Shown piece after piece: positions 9,008 through 17,961 of a stretch of DNA of 64,000 nucleotides. Every line of letters starts with the position of its first letter. Position 1 is the first letter of the stretch. The position numbers and the translations under genes were made by a program. Source of the stretch: Flavobacterium sp. LHD-80 (GTDB taxonomy: Bacteria; Bacteroidota; Bacteroidia; Flavobacteriales; Flavobacteriaceae); contig NZ_JAVFVS010000012.1 of assembly GCF_030929605.1 (NCBI RefSeq), positions 124,001 to 188,000 on the forward strand, in the 5' to 3' direction. The notes under the pieces are model-generated. The model was given only the letters and a program-made list of their open reading frames with translations. It was not told the origin of the DNA and did not search any database.

Positions 9008-9421
9008 ATGTTATCACATAAAGCAAAATACGCCCTTAAGGCCTTACTTTATTTAGCTGAACAAGACGAAAATCACATTTCTAGAACTATAGAAATTGCT
9101 GATGGAGCTAACATTCCTAAAAAGTTTTTAGAACAAATTTTATTAGATCTAAAACGAGGACGTTTTGTGAGCAGCAAGCAAGGAAAATTTGGCGGTTATT
9201 ATCTGATAAAATCTAAAAACGACATTACTTTGGCAGAAATTCACCGATTATTTGACGGTGCAATTGCTCTTTTGCCATGCGCTTCTTTAAATTTTTACGA
9301 GCCTTGCTCTGATTGTAAAACCGAGTCTGAATGCAGTCTGCGTCACGGTTTAATGCTTATTAGAGACAAAACTTTGAAGGCTATGGAAGGCATTACAATT
9401 GCCTCATTAGTAAATAAATAA
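9008..9421 (+). CDS. Rrf2 family transcriptional regulator
   Basis: A 137-aa winged-helix regulator of the Rrf2 family. The N-terminus (MLSHKAKYALKALLYLAE) and the helix region NIPKKFLEQILLDLKRG are typical. Four cysteines, C91, C100, C103 and C109, form a possible Fe-S or thiol sensing centre comparable to IscR/NsrR-type members, though one more cysteine than usual. The next items downstream are a Cys/Met-tailed mini-ORF and a TonB-dependent receptor, which suggests a role in sulfur or iron-sulfur status; this is an inference from context. It may regulate the promoter at 9463. Confidence 0.9.
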   Translation: MLSHKAKYALKALLYLAEQDENHISRTIEIADGANIPKKFLEQILLDLKRGRFVSSKQGKFGGYYLIKSKNDITLAEIHRLFDGAIALLPCASLNFYEPCSDCKTESECSLRHGLMLIRDKTLKAMEGITIASLVNK

Positions 9422-9439
9422 AAAAATATTCCCTAAACC

Positions 9440-9470
9440 CTATCGATTTAATAGAATTTGTATATATTTG
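9440..9470 (+). promoter_or_regulatory. Promoter with possible Rrf2 operator before the mini-ORF and TonB receptor
   Basis: TATATTTG at 9463-9470 is a perfect TAnnTTTG -7 element. Just upstream, CTATCGATTTAATAG (9440-9454) has short inverted ends (CTAT/ATAG) covering the place where the -33 box would be; no TTTG is seen there. Its position next to an rrf2 gene makes it a candidate operator, but the symmetry is weak. Confidence 0.4.
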
Positions 9471-9508
9471 CCAAAAATAATTAACAAACCATTACAAATT
9501 TTTAACTC

Positions 9509-9619
9509 ATGAAAGAACATTTCAGTTTATTAGGCGTAACCAAAAGTCTTTTGCAAACAAATTCTAATAGTCAGTTCAAAACTGCAAAAAGCATTTCCTG
9601 TATGATGTGTATGTGTTGA
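9509..9619 (+). CDS. Cys/Met-tailed mini-protein, possible leader peptide
   Basis: A 36-codon ORF running ATG to TGA whose product ends SISCMMCMC. The last six codons are Cys-Met-Met-Cys-Met-Cys, directly before the stop; the earlier part contains no cysteine. It sits 39 bp after a good -7 element, after an rrf2 gene, and 51 bp before the TonB-dependent receptor. A run of codons for the two sulfur amino acids is what a leader peptide sensing Cys/Met supply would show. However, no GC-rich terminator hairpin is visible between it and the receptor, so any control would have to be translational or ribosome-stalling. A small metal-binding or secreted peptide is an alternative. Confidence 0.55.
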   Translation: MKEHFSLLGVTKSLLQTNSNSQFKTAKSISCMMCMC

Positions 9620-9670
9620 TAAAAAAAATTTTATTATAAACTCTACTAATCATATATACTTAATATAAAA

Positions 9671-12217
9671 ATGAAAAATTCGATTAAAAATATACTTACA
9701 TTATTATCTATTTTAACTTTTTCAATCTCATTTGGACAGAAGATCGAAGGTGTAGTTAAAACAACTGAAAATACTCCATTAGAAGCAGCAAATGTTGTTA
9801 TTAAAGGAACTACTACAAACACTATTACAGACGCTACAGGAAATTTTAGTATCGACACTAAAGGAAAACTTCCTGTTACACTTTTAATTCAATACGTTGG
9901 TTATAAAACTACCGAATTAGAAATTTCTGATCTGCCTGCAACACCATTGCAAATCGTTTTAAATGAAGAAAATGAACTTGTGGAAGTTGTGGTTTCTTCA
10001 AGAAGAAGAATTGAAAAAGTTCAGGATGTGCCAATTGCAATTTCTGTAATTACAGGAAAGCAAGCGGAACAAACAGGAGCTTTTAACGTTAACCGCATCA
10101 AAGAACTTGTTCCTTCTGTACAGCTTTACTCTTCAAATCCAAGAAATACTGGTATCAACATTCGTAGTTTAGGTTCTCCTTTTGGGTTAACAAATGACGG
10201 AATCGATCCAGGTGTTGGTTTCTACGTTGACGGTGTTTACTACGCACGTCCAGCGGCAACAACTTTAGATTTTATCGACGTTGAGCAAATCGAGGTTTTA
10301 CGTGGACCACAAGGTTCATTATTTGGAAAAAATACTACTTCTGGTGCTTTTAATATTACGACTAGAAAACCAAGTTTTTCTACTGGAGCTGATTTTGAAG
10401 TAAGCTATGGAAATTATAACTTTTTACAAGCTAAAGCATCTGTAACTGGAGCTTTAGGCAAAAAAGTTGCTGGAAGAATCTCTTTTTCAGGAACACAGAG
10501 AGATGGTTTAATTGACAATATTGTTACTGGAAGACCAACAAATACGTTAAACAACCAAGGTATTAGAGGACAATTACTTTGGACTCCATCTGTAAATACG
10601 AATATTATTTTGGCAGCAGATATTACAACACAACGTCCTGATGGATATGCTCAGGTTGTGGCTGGTGTTGCTCCTACTCAAAGAGCTGCTTACCGTCAAT
10701 TTAATGCCATTATTAAAGATTTAAATTATCAATTGCCTACCTTGAATGCTTTTGACCGTAAAATCGATCAAGATACACCATGGAGATCTAATCAAGACAT
10801 GGGAGGTGTTTCGCTTAACATAGATACAAAAGTTGGGCCTGGAACATTGACTTCGACTACAGCTTGGAGATTCTGGAACTGGGATCCATCAAATGACAGG
10901 GATTTTACAGGATTGCAAGTATTGGCAAAATCTCAAAACCCAACAAGACAAACGCAAGTTACTCAAGAGGTACGTTATGCTGGTCAACTTTCTACAAAAG
11001 TTAGTGGTGTTGTTGGAGCATTCTTCATCGATCAAACTTCTCAGACAGATGGTACTGAAGAATCTGGAAATGCACAATGGAGATTCTCTCAAAGTTCTAC
11101 AAGTCCATTGTGGAAAACTCCAGGTCTTTTTGAAGGATACGGAATTAAGACTGATGCAAGAATCAGAGCATCAAGTGCTGCAGTGTTTGGTCAAATTGAC
11201 TGGGCAATTACAGAACGTTTGCATATTTTACCAGGTTTGAGATATAACTTTGACAAAAAAGATGCTCACTATGCTCGTAAAACGTACGGAGGTCTACAAA
11301 CTAATGATCCAGCATTAATTGCTTTGAAAAAATCTGTTTACTCTGATCAAGCATTTGACTCAAGTACAGACAATACCGATTTCTCAGGAAACTTAACATT
11401 GACTTATAAAGTTACAGACAAAATCAATGCTTATGCAACTTATGCTAAAAGTTATAAACCAGTTGGTGTAAACGTTGCTGGACTTCCAACAGATTCAAAA
11501 GGAAATCCGTTACTTGATCTTGCTGTAATCAGACCTGAAAAAGTAAATCATTACGAAATTGGAGTAAAAACTTCTCCTTTTAAAAATTCGATTTTCAACT
11601 TAACGTTCTTCAATACAGACATTAAAGATTTCCAAACAAACGTTCAGGCTGCTGAATTAGGTGTAAACCGTGGTTACCTCGCAAATGCTGACAAAGTACG
11701 TGTAAGAGGTGCAGAATTAGATGCAAGTTTCGTATTTAGCTCTCATTTAACAGTAAATGCTGCAGCAACTTATACGGATGGAAAATATGTGAAATTTACA
11801 AATGCTCCACTTCCATTAGAAGAAACTGGTGCACCAGTATCTTTCAAAGATGTTTCAGGAACTGATTTACCGGGAGCTTCAAGATGGGCAGGATCATTAG
11901 GCGGTGAGCTTTCTGACAATGCAACATTCTTTGGAAACAGAGGCAAAATATTTGTTGCTCTTGATGGGTATGCACGTTCTGAATTTTCTTCAAGCCCTTC
12001 GGCTTCAAAATATTTAATTGTACCGGGTTATGCTATTTTTAATGCACGTTTAGGTTTCCGCGCTTCGCAAGGCTTATCGGTTCACTTTTGGGGACGTAAC
12101 TTATTGAATAAAGATTACTACGAGCAATTATTACCTGCAGGTGGTAACGCAGGACAATATGCTGGTGTTATTGGCGACCAAAGAACGTACGGAGTTACTT
12201 TAAAATATTCTTTGTAA
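9671..12217 (+). CDS. TonB-dependent receptor with CarboxypepD_reg-like domain
   Basis: An outer-membrane gated channel for active uptake of a scarce substrate, powered by TonB/ExbBD. 848 aa: signal peptide (about 1-22, ending SFGQ), a carboxypeptidase-regulatory-like beta-sandwich (about 23-105), plug domain (about 115-230, with VEVLRGPQGSLFGKNTTSGA) and a 22-strand barrel ending in an aromatic-rich C-terminus (TYGVTLKYSL). There is no SusD partner, so it resembles siderophore or small-molecule receptors rather than a glycan importer. The rrf2 gene and Cys/Met mini-ORF upstream hint at a sulfur-related substrate, but nothing in the protein proves it. Confidence 0.93.
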   Translation: MKNSIKNILTLLSILTFSISFGQKIEGVVKTTENTPLEAANVVIKGTTTNTITDATGNFSIDTKGKLPVTLLIQYVGYKTTELEISDLPATPLQIVLNEENELVEVVVSSRRRIEKVQDVPIAISVITGKQAEQTGAFNVNRIKELVPSVQLYSSNPRNTGINIRSLGSPFGLTNDGIDPGVGFYVDGVYYARPAATTLDFIDVEQIEVLRGPQGSLFGKNTTSGAFNITTRKPSFSTGADFEVSYGNYNFLQAKASVTGALGKKVAGRISFSGTQRDGLIDNIVTGRPTNTLNNQGIRGQLLWTPSVNTNIILAADITTQRPDGYAQVVAGVAPTQRAAYRQFNAIIKDLNYQLPTLNAFDRKIDQDTPWRSNQDMGGVSLNIDTKVGPGTLTSTTAWRFWNWDPSNDRDFTGLQVLAKSQNPTRQTQVTQEVRYAGQLSTKVSGVVGAFFIDQTSQTDGTEESGNAQWRFSQSSTSPLWKTPGLFEGYGIKTDARIRASSAAVFGQIDWAITERLHILPGLRYNFDKKDAHYARKTYGGLQTNDPALIALKKSVYSDQAFDSSTDNTDFSGNLTLTYKVTDKINAYATYAKSYKPVGVNVAGLPTDSKGNPLLDLAVIRPEKVNHYEIGVKTSPFKNSIFNLTFFNTDIKDFQTNVQAAELGVNRGYLANADKVRVRGAELDASFVFSSHLTVNAAATYTDGKYVKFTNAPLPLEETGAPVSFKDVSGTDLPGASRWAGSLGGELSDNATFFGNRGKIFVALDGYARSEFSSSPSASKYLIVPGYAIFNARLGFRASQGLSVHFWGRNLLNKDYYEQLLPAGGNAGQYAGVIGDQRTYGVTLKYSL

Positions 12218-12250
12218 AACAAAGTTTTAGAGTACAGAGTGACATAGATA

Positions 12251-12359
12251 CAGAGTGACAAAGGCTCAAAAAAAAAGCGCATAAATCAAATTTGATTTAT
12301 GCGCTTTTTCTGTATCAGAATTTTAGAACCTTTACCATCTTTGCCCCTTTGTCACTCTG
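12251..12359. terminator. Nested inverted repeats, bidirectional terminator between convergent genes
   Basis: The core is a perfect 28-bp palindrome at 12277-12304 (GCGCATAAATCAAA and its complement) flanked by A5 and T5 runs, forming a terminator for both the TonB receptor (+) and the barrel protein (-). Around it, CAGAGTGACAAAGG (12251-12264) pairs perfectly with CCTTTGTCACTCTG (12346-12359), giving an outer 14-bp stem. Confidence 0.85.
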
Positions 12360-12389
12360 TCACTTTGAACCTTCAAATAAAAGCCTTAA

Positions 12390-12414
12390 AGAGACGCACA
12401 ATCGTACGTCTCTA
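12390..12414 (-). repeat. GAGACG hairpin repeat
   Basis: AGAGACG and CGTCTCT arms enclose CACAATCGTA. A related element is at 56631-56656. It lies just after the stop codon of the barrel protein on the minus strand and may act as an additional 3' hairpin. Confidence 0.5.
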
Positions 12415-12428
12415 AAGAAAGACAAAAC

Positions 12429-15185
12429 CTACTCCTCTCTTTCTCGGCCTCTTCTCTTGCCTTTTTCATTTCCTGCAAAATTTCCGATTTTGTAAGCCAA
12501 TGAAAACATTATATATCTTTTTAAAACTGTATTTTCTTCGTCACGGATTGATGTCGCCGAAATAGTTCTTGTGGCACTTTGATTCTGATTTAAAACATCA
12601 TAAACTTTCACTTTCGCATAAAGCTTCTTATCAAAAAATCCATAAGACAGACTCGTATTCCATAGATAAAAATCTTTTTTGAAATCACTTGAAATATTAG
12701 AATTGTATGTATACCCGAAATCATTTCCAAAGATTAATTTATCTGGCCAGTAACTTGTTGTCTGCAAATTTATTCGGTGTACCACATTTGAAGTCGCATC
12801 GCGTGTATAGTTTTCATATTTTGTTTCATTGTATGACAAACTGTACGAAGGCGCAATAACCAGTAAATCACCGTATTCATATGACAAATAAACTTTTGGT
12901 GTTACCGCAGTACCTTTTGCGTTGTATAAAACTGCATTTGTATATCCTTTATCAAAACTATACGTCCCATTTAACTGCAAACCGTATCGAAAAGTATTTG
13001 CATCTTTCTTGATTGATTGATTCCAGTTTCCTCCAACACTTAAGGTGTACGTATCTGCTATATTTACATATGTTGTTGTTCTTTTACCGCTGTCATCATA
13101 AAGCGAAGTAGACGAAATATCACTAGTATAATAATCTCCTCTTGCATACACACTATAACCAGAACGCGTACGGAAATCAAAGTTTCTGAAACTGAAATTT
13201 GCCGAATTCTTTTCAATTGGTGTCAGATTTGGGTTTCCAATAATTGTATTTAACGGATTGCTCAAATTAGCAACCGGAAGTAAAAAACTCGAAGCAGGAA
13301 GGGTGTTTGAATAATCGTATTTGAACGTCAAATTCTTTGAACGGCTAAACTTATATCTAAACTGCGCAGTGGCATAAGGAAGCGCATATTTCTGATTCAA
13401 ATCGGTCGCTTTTCCTAAATAAAAAGCATGATTGTCATAATCAATAATTGACGTTTTAGTATCCAGATTTATTGTGAATTTATTCTTCTGCAACGTAATT
13501 CCAACTTTTGGGCTAACCGAATTTTGTTTCGAAGTCGTATATGTTGTCAAAGATTGATTTATTTGAGAATATGATTGCGAAGCATCGTCAAAGTCAAATG
13601 TTTTCTGATCTTTTATTTCTTTTTGCCAATCAAAATCAGAACCAAATCTAATGCGAAGTGAATCTGTAATTGGTTCCGTATATTCAATATCTAACGAATA
13701 AGCATCATTAACATTGTCATTTCTGCTTTTTTGATTTCGTTCATCATTTGGTTTGTTGTCCTGATAAAAAATAGTTTCCGAAACGTTTGTTCCGTCTGTA
13801 ATTGCATCGGTGTTATTATTATCAAAAACAAAACTCAAATTGCGGTTCTTTTTTGCAAAAACTTTATTGAAATTAAGTGTATTCGCAAAGTTTGTTGACG
13901 TATTTTCTCGATGCGAAACTGCAGTGCTTTCGTTTAAAGCCTGACCATTTTCGTCTTCAGAAGAACTAGAAGAAGCCGATTCACTGTCAACTCGCGTTTG
14001 ATTGAATTTTGGAGTAAAAACAATTCGCGTTGTAGGATCTAGCTTGTATTCGAATTCAAAATTGGCTTTATTTCCTGTATTTTCAGTTCTCGTTTTGGCA
14101 TCTGATTTCGTCAAAATATTTCCTGTCGGCAAAAAGCTCAATTGATTCGCTTTGCTGTCATTGTTAGTTATATTATTTGAAAAATTATAACTCCCGGAAG
14201 CTGAGAAGTCCTTAAACCATTCATCAGAATAATTAATTCCAGCCAGATTTGATTGAATAATCCCTTTACCACTTGTAGTACTTCCTTGATTGGCGTTATT
14301 ATTTCTTCCACCTCCCATATTATCAAAAACATCATCCATGGAGAATCCGGTTGAATTAATATTATTTGACGAAGCCAAAACACTAATCTTCTGATTATTA
14401 TTAAAGAAATTCATAATCAAACTGCTTTCATAACGATCATCAGAACCATAACCAGCAAGCGCTTTTCCAAAGAAACCTTTGTTTTTCTTTTCGTCAATTG
14501 TAAAGTTAATAGACGAGTTATCTGAACTTGATTCCTGTTTTGCCAGTTCTTCTTTCTTGGTTTTAAAATCTGAAACCTGAACCTTTTTGATTATTTCGGC
14601 CGGCATATTTTTCAATAACATCTGCCCATCTTTATCAAAAAAAGCTTTTCCATTGACTAAAAACTGTGTGACTTCTCGCCCATTTACAGTCACTTTTCCG
14701 TCATTATCGACATCGACACCGGGCAACTGCTTTAATAAATTTTCGACATTGGCATCGGGCCTGACTTTAAAAGCTGAGGCATTAAATTCTAAAGTGTCTT
14801 TTTTAACGGCAACCGGAGGCGCTTCTGTTTTAATGATAACATTCTCTAAAGCGTTTATATTTTCGGTCAAGTACAGTTTTCCAAAATCCTTGCTTTCAAC
14901 TAATTCTTTTTGTTCTTCAACCAAAGTTTGGTACCCCATATAGTTGACTTTCAAAAAAACAGGCTTGTTGATTTTTTTTGTATTTATTCTGAAAACACCA
15001 TTTTTATCGGTAGTAGCATATTCAATTACAGCAGAATCCTTTACGGTTGTAAAATATACAGTCGCCATTTCAAGCGGAACTTGCGTGTTAAGATCAACAA
15101 CAGTTCCTTTTATGATAATATCATTTTGCGCATTGGCACCAACGCAAAAAAGAAAAAACAATAAATAAGAAAAATATCTGGTCAT
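12429..15185 (-). CDS. Outer-membrane beta-barrel protein with CarboxypepD_reg-like domain
   Basis: 918 aa: signal peptide (about 1-19, ending GANAQ), a CarboxypepD_reg-like domain (about 22-105, VVDLNTQVPLEMATVYF), a plug-like segment (about 130-205, RPDANVENLLKQLPGVDV and VTQFLVNGKAFF) and a long barrel. The pattern is that of the OMP_b-brl_3 group of TonB-receptor-like proteins, whose substrates are mostly unknown. The C-terminus ends in a charged Lys/Arg/Glu tail (KGKRRGREREE) rather than an aromatic residue, unusual for a barrel protein. The ATG at 15185 directly precedes the signal peptide. It is a single-gene unit between the terminator of der and a convergent TonB receptor. Confidence 0.88.
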   Translation of the reverse strand: MTRYFSYLLFFLFCVGANAQNDIIIKGTVVDLNTQVPLEMATVYFTTVKDSAVIEYATTDKNGVFRINTKKINKPVFLKVNYMGYQTLVEEQKELVESKDFGKLYLTENINALENVIIKTEAPPVAVKKDTLEFNASAFKVRPDANVENLLKQLPGVDVDNDGKVTVNGREVTQFLVNGKAFFDKDGQMLLKNMPAEIIKKVQVSDFKTKKEELAKQESSSDNSSINFTIDEKKNKGFFGKALAGYGSDDRYESSLIMNFFNNNQKISVLASSNNINSTGFSMDDVFDNMGGGRNNNANQGSTTSGKGIIQSNLAGINYSDEWFKDFSASGSYNFSNNITNNDSKANQLSFLPTGNILTKSDAKTRTENTGNKANFEFEYKLDPTTRIVFTPKFNQTRVDSESASSSSSEDENGQALNESTAVSHRENTSTNFANTLNFNKVFAKKNRNLSFVFDNNNTDAITDGTNVSETIFYQDNKPNDERNQKSRNDNVNDAYSLDIEYTEPITDSLRIRFGSDFDWQKEIKDQKTFDFDDASQSYSQINQSLTTYTTSKQNSVSPKVGITLQKNKFTINLDTKTSIIDYDNHAFYLGKATDLNQKYALPYATAQFRYKFSRSKNLTFKYDYSNTLPASSFLLPVANLSNPLNTIIGNPNLTPIEKNSANFSFRNFDFRTRSGYSVYARGDYYTSDISSTSLYDDSGKRTTTYVNIADTYTLSVGGNWNQSIKKDANTFRYGLQLNGTYSFDKGYTNAVLYNAKGTAVTPKVYLSYEYGDLLVIAPSYSLSYNETKYENYTRDATSNVVHRINLQTTSYWPDKLIFGNDFGYTYNSNISSDFKKDFYLWNTSLSYGFFDKKLYAKVKVYDVLNQNQSATRTISATSIRDEENTVLKRYIMFSLAYKIGNFAGNEKGKRRGREREE

Positions 15186-15278
15186 AATGGGTTAGTTAGA
15201 ACCAATAAGACCTAGAAACAACTCAAAGGTTTAATTATATATGTAACATTTACAGCGCATTTTGTTTAGAAGCAAAAA

Positions 15279-15305
15279 AAAATCCCCATTTTACTGGGGA
15301 TTTTA
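15279..15305 (-). terminator. Rho-independent terminator of der
   Basis: AATCCCC and GGGGATT arms (15281-15302) with loop ATTTTACT, followed on the minus strand by a T-run. It lies a few bases after the der stop codon. Confidence 0.85.
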
Positions 15306-15308
15306 ATT

Positions 15309-16619
15309 TTATTTTTCTCTGATATAAATATCGATCGGTACTCCTGCAAAGTCCCAATTTTCTCTGATTTTATTTTCAAGATATCTTTTATATGGCTCTT
15401 TAACGTATTGTGGCATGTTTGCAAAAAACACAAACTGAGGCGTTGGTGTTGGCAACTGCATACAATATTTAATTTTCACATATTTACCTTTTGTTGCCGG
15501 TGGCGGATACGCTTCAATTACTTTCAACATATATTCATTGAATTTTGAAGTTGCAATTCTTTGTTGTCTATTTTCATAAACCTGAACTGTAGCTTCAAGC
15601 GCTTTCAACAAACGTTGTTTTGTTAAAGCCGAAACGAACAAAATTGGCACATCTGTAAAAGGCATTAATTCTTTTTTGATTTTCTCTTCGTAATCACGAG
15701 TCGACATGGTATCTTTTTCAACCAAATCCCATTTATTTACCAAGATTACAACACCTTTACGGTTTTTCTCAGCCAACCAGAAAATACTCTGATCCTGACC
15801 TTCAAATCCGCGGGTTGCATCGATAACCAATATACAAATATCTGCATGCTCAATCGCTCTTACAGAACGCATTACAGAATAAAATTCTAAATCTTCTTTT
15901 ACTTTAGCCTTACGACGGATTCCCGCAGTATCAACCAAGTTAAATTCAAAACCAAAACGGTCAAATTTTGTATCAATTGCATCACGCGTAGTTCCTGCAA
16001 TATCCGTTACCATGAAACGTTCTTTACCAATTAATGCATTGATAAAACTAGATTTACCAGCATTTGGACGACCTACAACAGCAAAACGAGGTAAAACCAC
16101 TTCTTCTTGAACTGGCTCTGGTTTCTCTGGGAAAGAGTCAATCAAAGCATCTAATAAATCTCCTGTTCCGCTTCCTGAAATACTTGCAAATGTGTAATAT
16201 TCACCTAATCCAAGGTTATAAAACTCAACTGCATCTTTTTCACGCATTGCGTTATCAACCTTATTTACGGCCAATAAAACCGGTTTTGTTACTTTTCGAA
16301 GCAATTTAGCAACGGTTTCATCCATTGGAGTAATTCCTTCTTCAACATCAACCACAAAAATAATAACATCGGCTTCGTCGATAGCAAGCTCAACTTGTTT
16401 ACGGATTTCACCTTCAAATACGTCATCACTTCCGCGAATGTATCCTCCGGTATCAATTACAGAAAACTCTTTTCCGTTCCACTCGCTTTTACCATAGTTT
16501 CTATCACGGGTAACCCCAGATACTGAATCTACAATAGCTTCTCTTCTTTGTATCAGCCTATTAAAAAGGGTCGATTTCCCTACATTAGGTCTTCCTACTA
16601 TCGCAACAATGTTATTCAT
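15309..16619 (-). CDS. der: Ribosome biogenesis GTPase Der (EngA)
   Basis: A double-GTPase needed for 50S ribosome maturation. 436 aa with two G domains: the first P-loop GRPNVGKST at residues 8-16, with DTGG and NKVD; the second P-loop GRPNAGKSS near residue 182, with DTAG and NKWD; then the C-terminal KH-like domain (about 350-436). All G motifs are intact. The 344-bp gap between era (upstream on the same strand) and der contains a possible structured RNA, so der may have its own promoter or leader. Confidence 0.97.
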   Translation of the reverse strand: MNNIVAIVGRPNVGKSTLFNRLIQRREAIVDSVSGVTRDRNYGKSEWNGKEFSVIDTGGYIRGSDDVFEGEIRKQVELAIDEADVIIFVVDVEEGITPMDETVAKLLRKVTKPVLLAVNKVDNAMREKDAVEFYNLGLGEYYTFASISGSGTGDLLDALIDSFPEKPEPVQEEVVLPRFAVVGRPNAGKSSFINALIGKERFMVTDIAGTTRDAIDTKFDRFGFEFNLVDTAGIRRKAKVKEDLEFYSVMRSVRAIEHADICILVIDATRGFEGQDQSIFWLAEKNRKGVVILVNKWDLVEKDTMSTRDYEEKIKKELMPFTDVPILFVSALTKQRLLKALEATVQVYENRQQRIATSKFNEYMLKVIEAYPPPATKGKYVKIKYCMQLPTPTPQFVFFANMPQYVKEPYKRYLENKIRENWDFAGVPIDIYIREK

Positions 16620-16739
16620 TTTTTTTGAATTTTAGACGTTAGACTTTAGATTTCAGATTTTTAGCTCACTAAAAACCTAAGCACTTATAATCCAAATGCC
16701 TTATTTAATTTTTTTGCAAAGGTAGTCTTTTTTAGTTTG

Positions 16740-16808
16740 CAGTTATCAGTTTTAAGTATTCAGTAAAAAAACTGATAAAACTGTGACTGTAAACTGAAAA
16801 CTGACCAC
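16740..16808. repeat. Short 'CAGTTTTC' inverted-repeat cluster
   Basis: Several copies of TCAGTTTT/AAAACTGA-like words (for example AAAACTGATAA and TTATCAGTTTT) occur on both strands in 70 bp between era and der. They can fold as AT-rich hairpins. No coding sequence is seen. Confidence 0.4.
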
Positions 16809-16809
16809 T

Positions 16810-16912
16810 TTTTTATGGAGCTTAATCCAGCTGTCCACTATATCTTTTATGGCGAACCCCGCCATAAAAGGATGCCGTTCCCATCTGGGCTAGGGCATCT
16901 CGGTTTCAACAA
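16810..16912 (-). ncRNA. Candidate structured RNA between era and der
   Basis: A compact, comparatively GC-rich block in an AT-rich spacer. Its centre is a hairpin: CTTTTATGGCG and CGCCATAAAAG (about 16851-16880) around a short loop. Left of it, on the + strand, is GGAGCTTAATCCAGCTGTCC; right of it is CATCTGGGCTAGGGCATC. I have an impression of similar blocks in other Bacteroidota intergenic regions, possibly one of the Rfam Bacteroidota motifs such as flavo-1, but this could not be tested. It could be the leader of der or a separate repeat RNA on the minus strand. Confidence 0.4.
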
Positions 16913-16963
16913 TTTTTCGGTTAACGATTAAACAAATCAACAATTAACCGATTCAACAAAAAA

Positions 16964-17845
16964 CTATTGGTTATAACCAAATCGTTTCAACATATTGGCA
17001 TTGCTTCTCCAGTTTTTATTCACTTTTACGTAAAGTTCGATGTGAATTTGTTTTCCGAAGAATTTCTCCAAATCGGCACGGGCATCAGTTCCTACTTTTT
17101 TCAGCGCTGCACCTTTATGTCCAATGATAATTCCTTTTTGCGTATCGCGTTCCACCATAATTACAGAACGGATTCTGATAATTTTTTCATCTTCATGAAA
17201 TTCTTCCGTAACGATTTCGACTGCGTACGGAATTTCTTTAGCGTAATTCAATAGAATTTTTTCACGAATGGTTTCGTTTACAAAGAAACGTTCTGGTTTA
17301 TCTGTTAATTGATCTTTTGGATAATAAGCTGGAGATTCTGGAAGTAATTCGATAATTCTTCCGAAAACTTCTGGAACATTAAAATTCTGTAAAGCTGAGA
17401 TTGGGAAAATTTCAGCGTTTGGCACTTTTTCTTTCCAAAAAGAAACTTGTTGCTCTAATTGTTCCTGATTTGAATTGTCGATTTTATTTAAAAGAAGTAG
17501 AACCGGAATCTTTGCATAAATAATTTTATTAAAAAACGCTTCATCTTTTAAGTCCTGCTCGCCTATTTCGACCATGTAGATTAAAATATCAGCATCTTCA
17601 AAAGCCGATTTTACAAAATTCATCATCGATTCCTGCATTTCGTAAGCCGGTTTTATAATTCCCGGAGTATCTGATAATACAAGTTGAAAATCTTCGCCAT
17701 TTACGATTCCTAAGATTCTATGACGTGTTGTTTGTGCTTTTGAAGTGATGATTGATAATCGTTCTCCAACAAAGGCGTTCATTAGTGTCGATTTCCCAAC
17801 ATTTGGATTCCCGATGATGTTTACAAAACCTGCTTTATGTGACAT
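16964..17845 (-). CDS. era: GTPase Era
   Basis: A GTPase that binds 16S rRNA during 30S assembly. P-loop GNPNVGKST near residue 12, switch DTPG, NKID specificity motif, and the C-terminal KH domain with IIGHKGAALKKVG. The length is about 293 aa. An in-frame ATG two codons upstream (17851) is possible; MSHKAGF at 17845 is the usual family N-terminus, so it is preferred. era and der are both involved in ribosome assembly and follow each other on the same strand. Confidence 0.95.
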   Translation of the reverse strand: MSHKAGFVNIIGNPNVGKSTLMNAFVGERLSIITSKAQTTRHRILGIVNGEDFQLVLSDTPGIIKPAYEMQESMMNFVKSAFEDADILIYMVEIGEQDLKDEAFFNKIIYAKIPVLLLLNKIDNSNQEQLEQQVSFWKEKVPNAEIFPISALQNFNVPEVFGRIIELLPESPAYYPKDQLTDKPERFFVNETIREKILLNYAKEIPYAVEIVTEEFHEDEKIIRIRSVIMVERDTQKGIIIGHKGAALKKVGTDARADLEKFFGKQIHIELYVKVNKNWRSNANMLKRFGYNQ

Positions 17846-17941
17846 TTGCATAATATTTAATGTGCAAAGGTAGTCATATCAACTCAATAGAGAAAATAAA
17901 ACATTTTTTAATATTTTCGTTGGATTTCTCAAAAATCGCTG

Positions 17942-17949
17942 TATCTTTG
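17942..17949 (+). promoter_or_regulatory. -7 promoter element of the first initiator tRNA
   Basis: TATCTTTG, a perfect TAnnTTTG, 12 bp before the tRNA. The same element is found before the second copy at 62558-62565. The -33 box here is imperfect (GTTGG about 18 bp upstream). Confidence 0.65.
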
Positions 17950-17961
17950 CACCCGAAACAT

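Noticed and set aside
9646..9858. Minus-strand ORF across the start of the TonB-dependent receptor.
   Set aside because: Antisense shadow of a well-supported gene with promoter and signal peptide.
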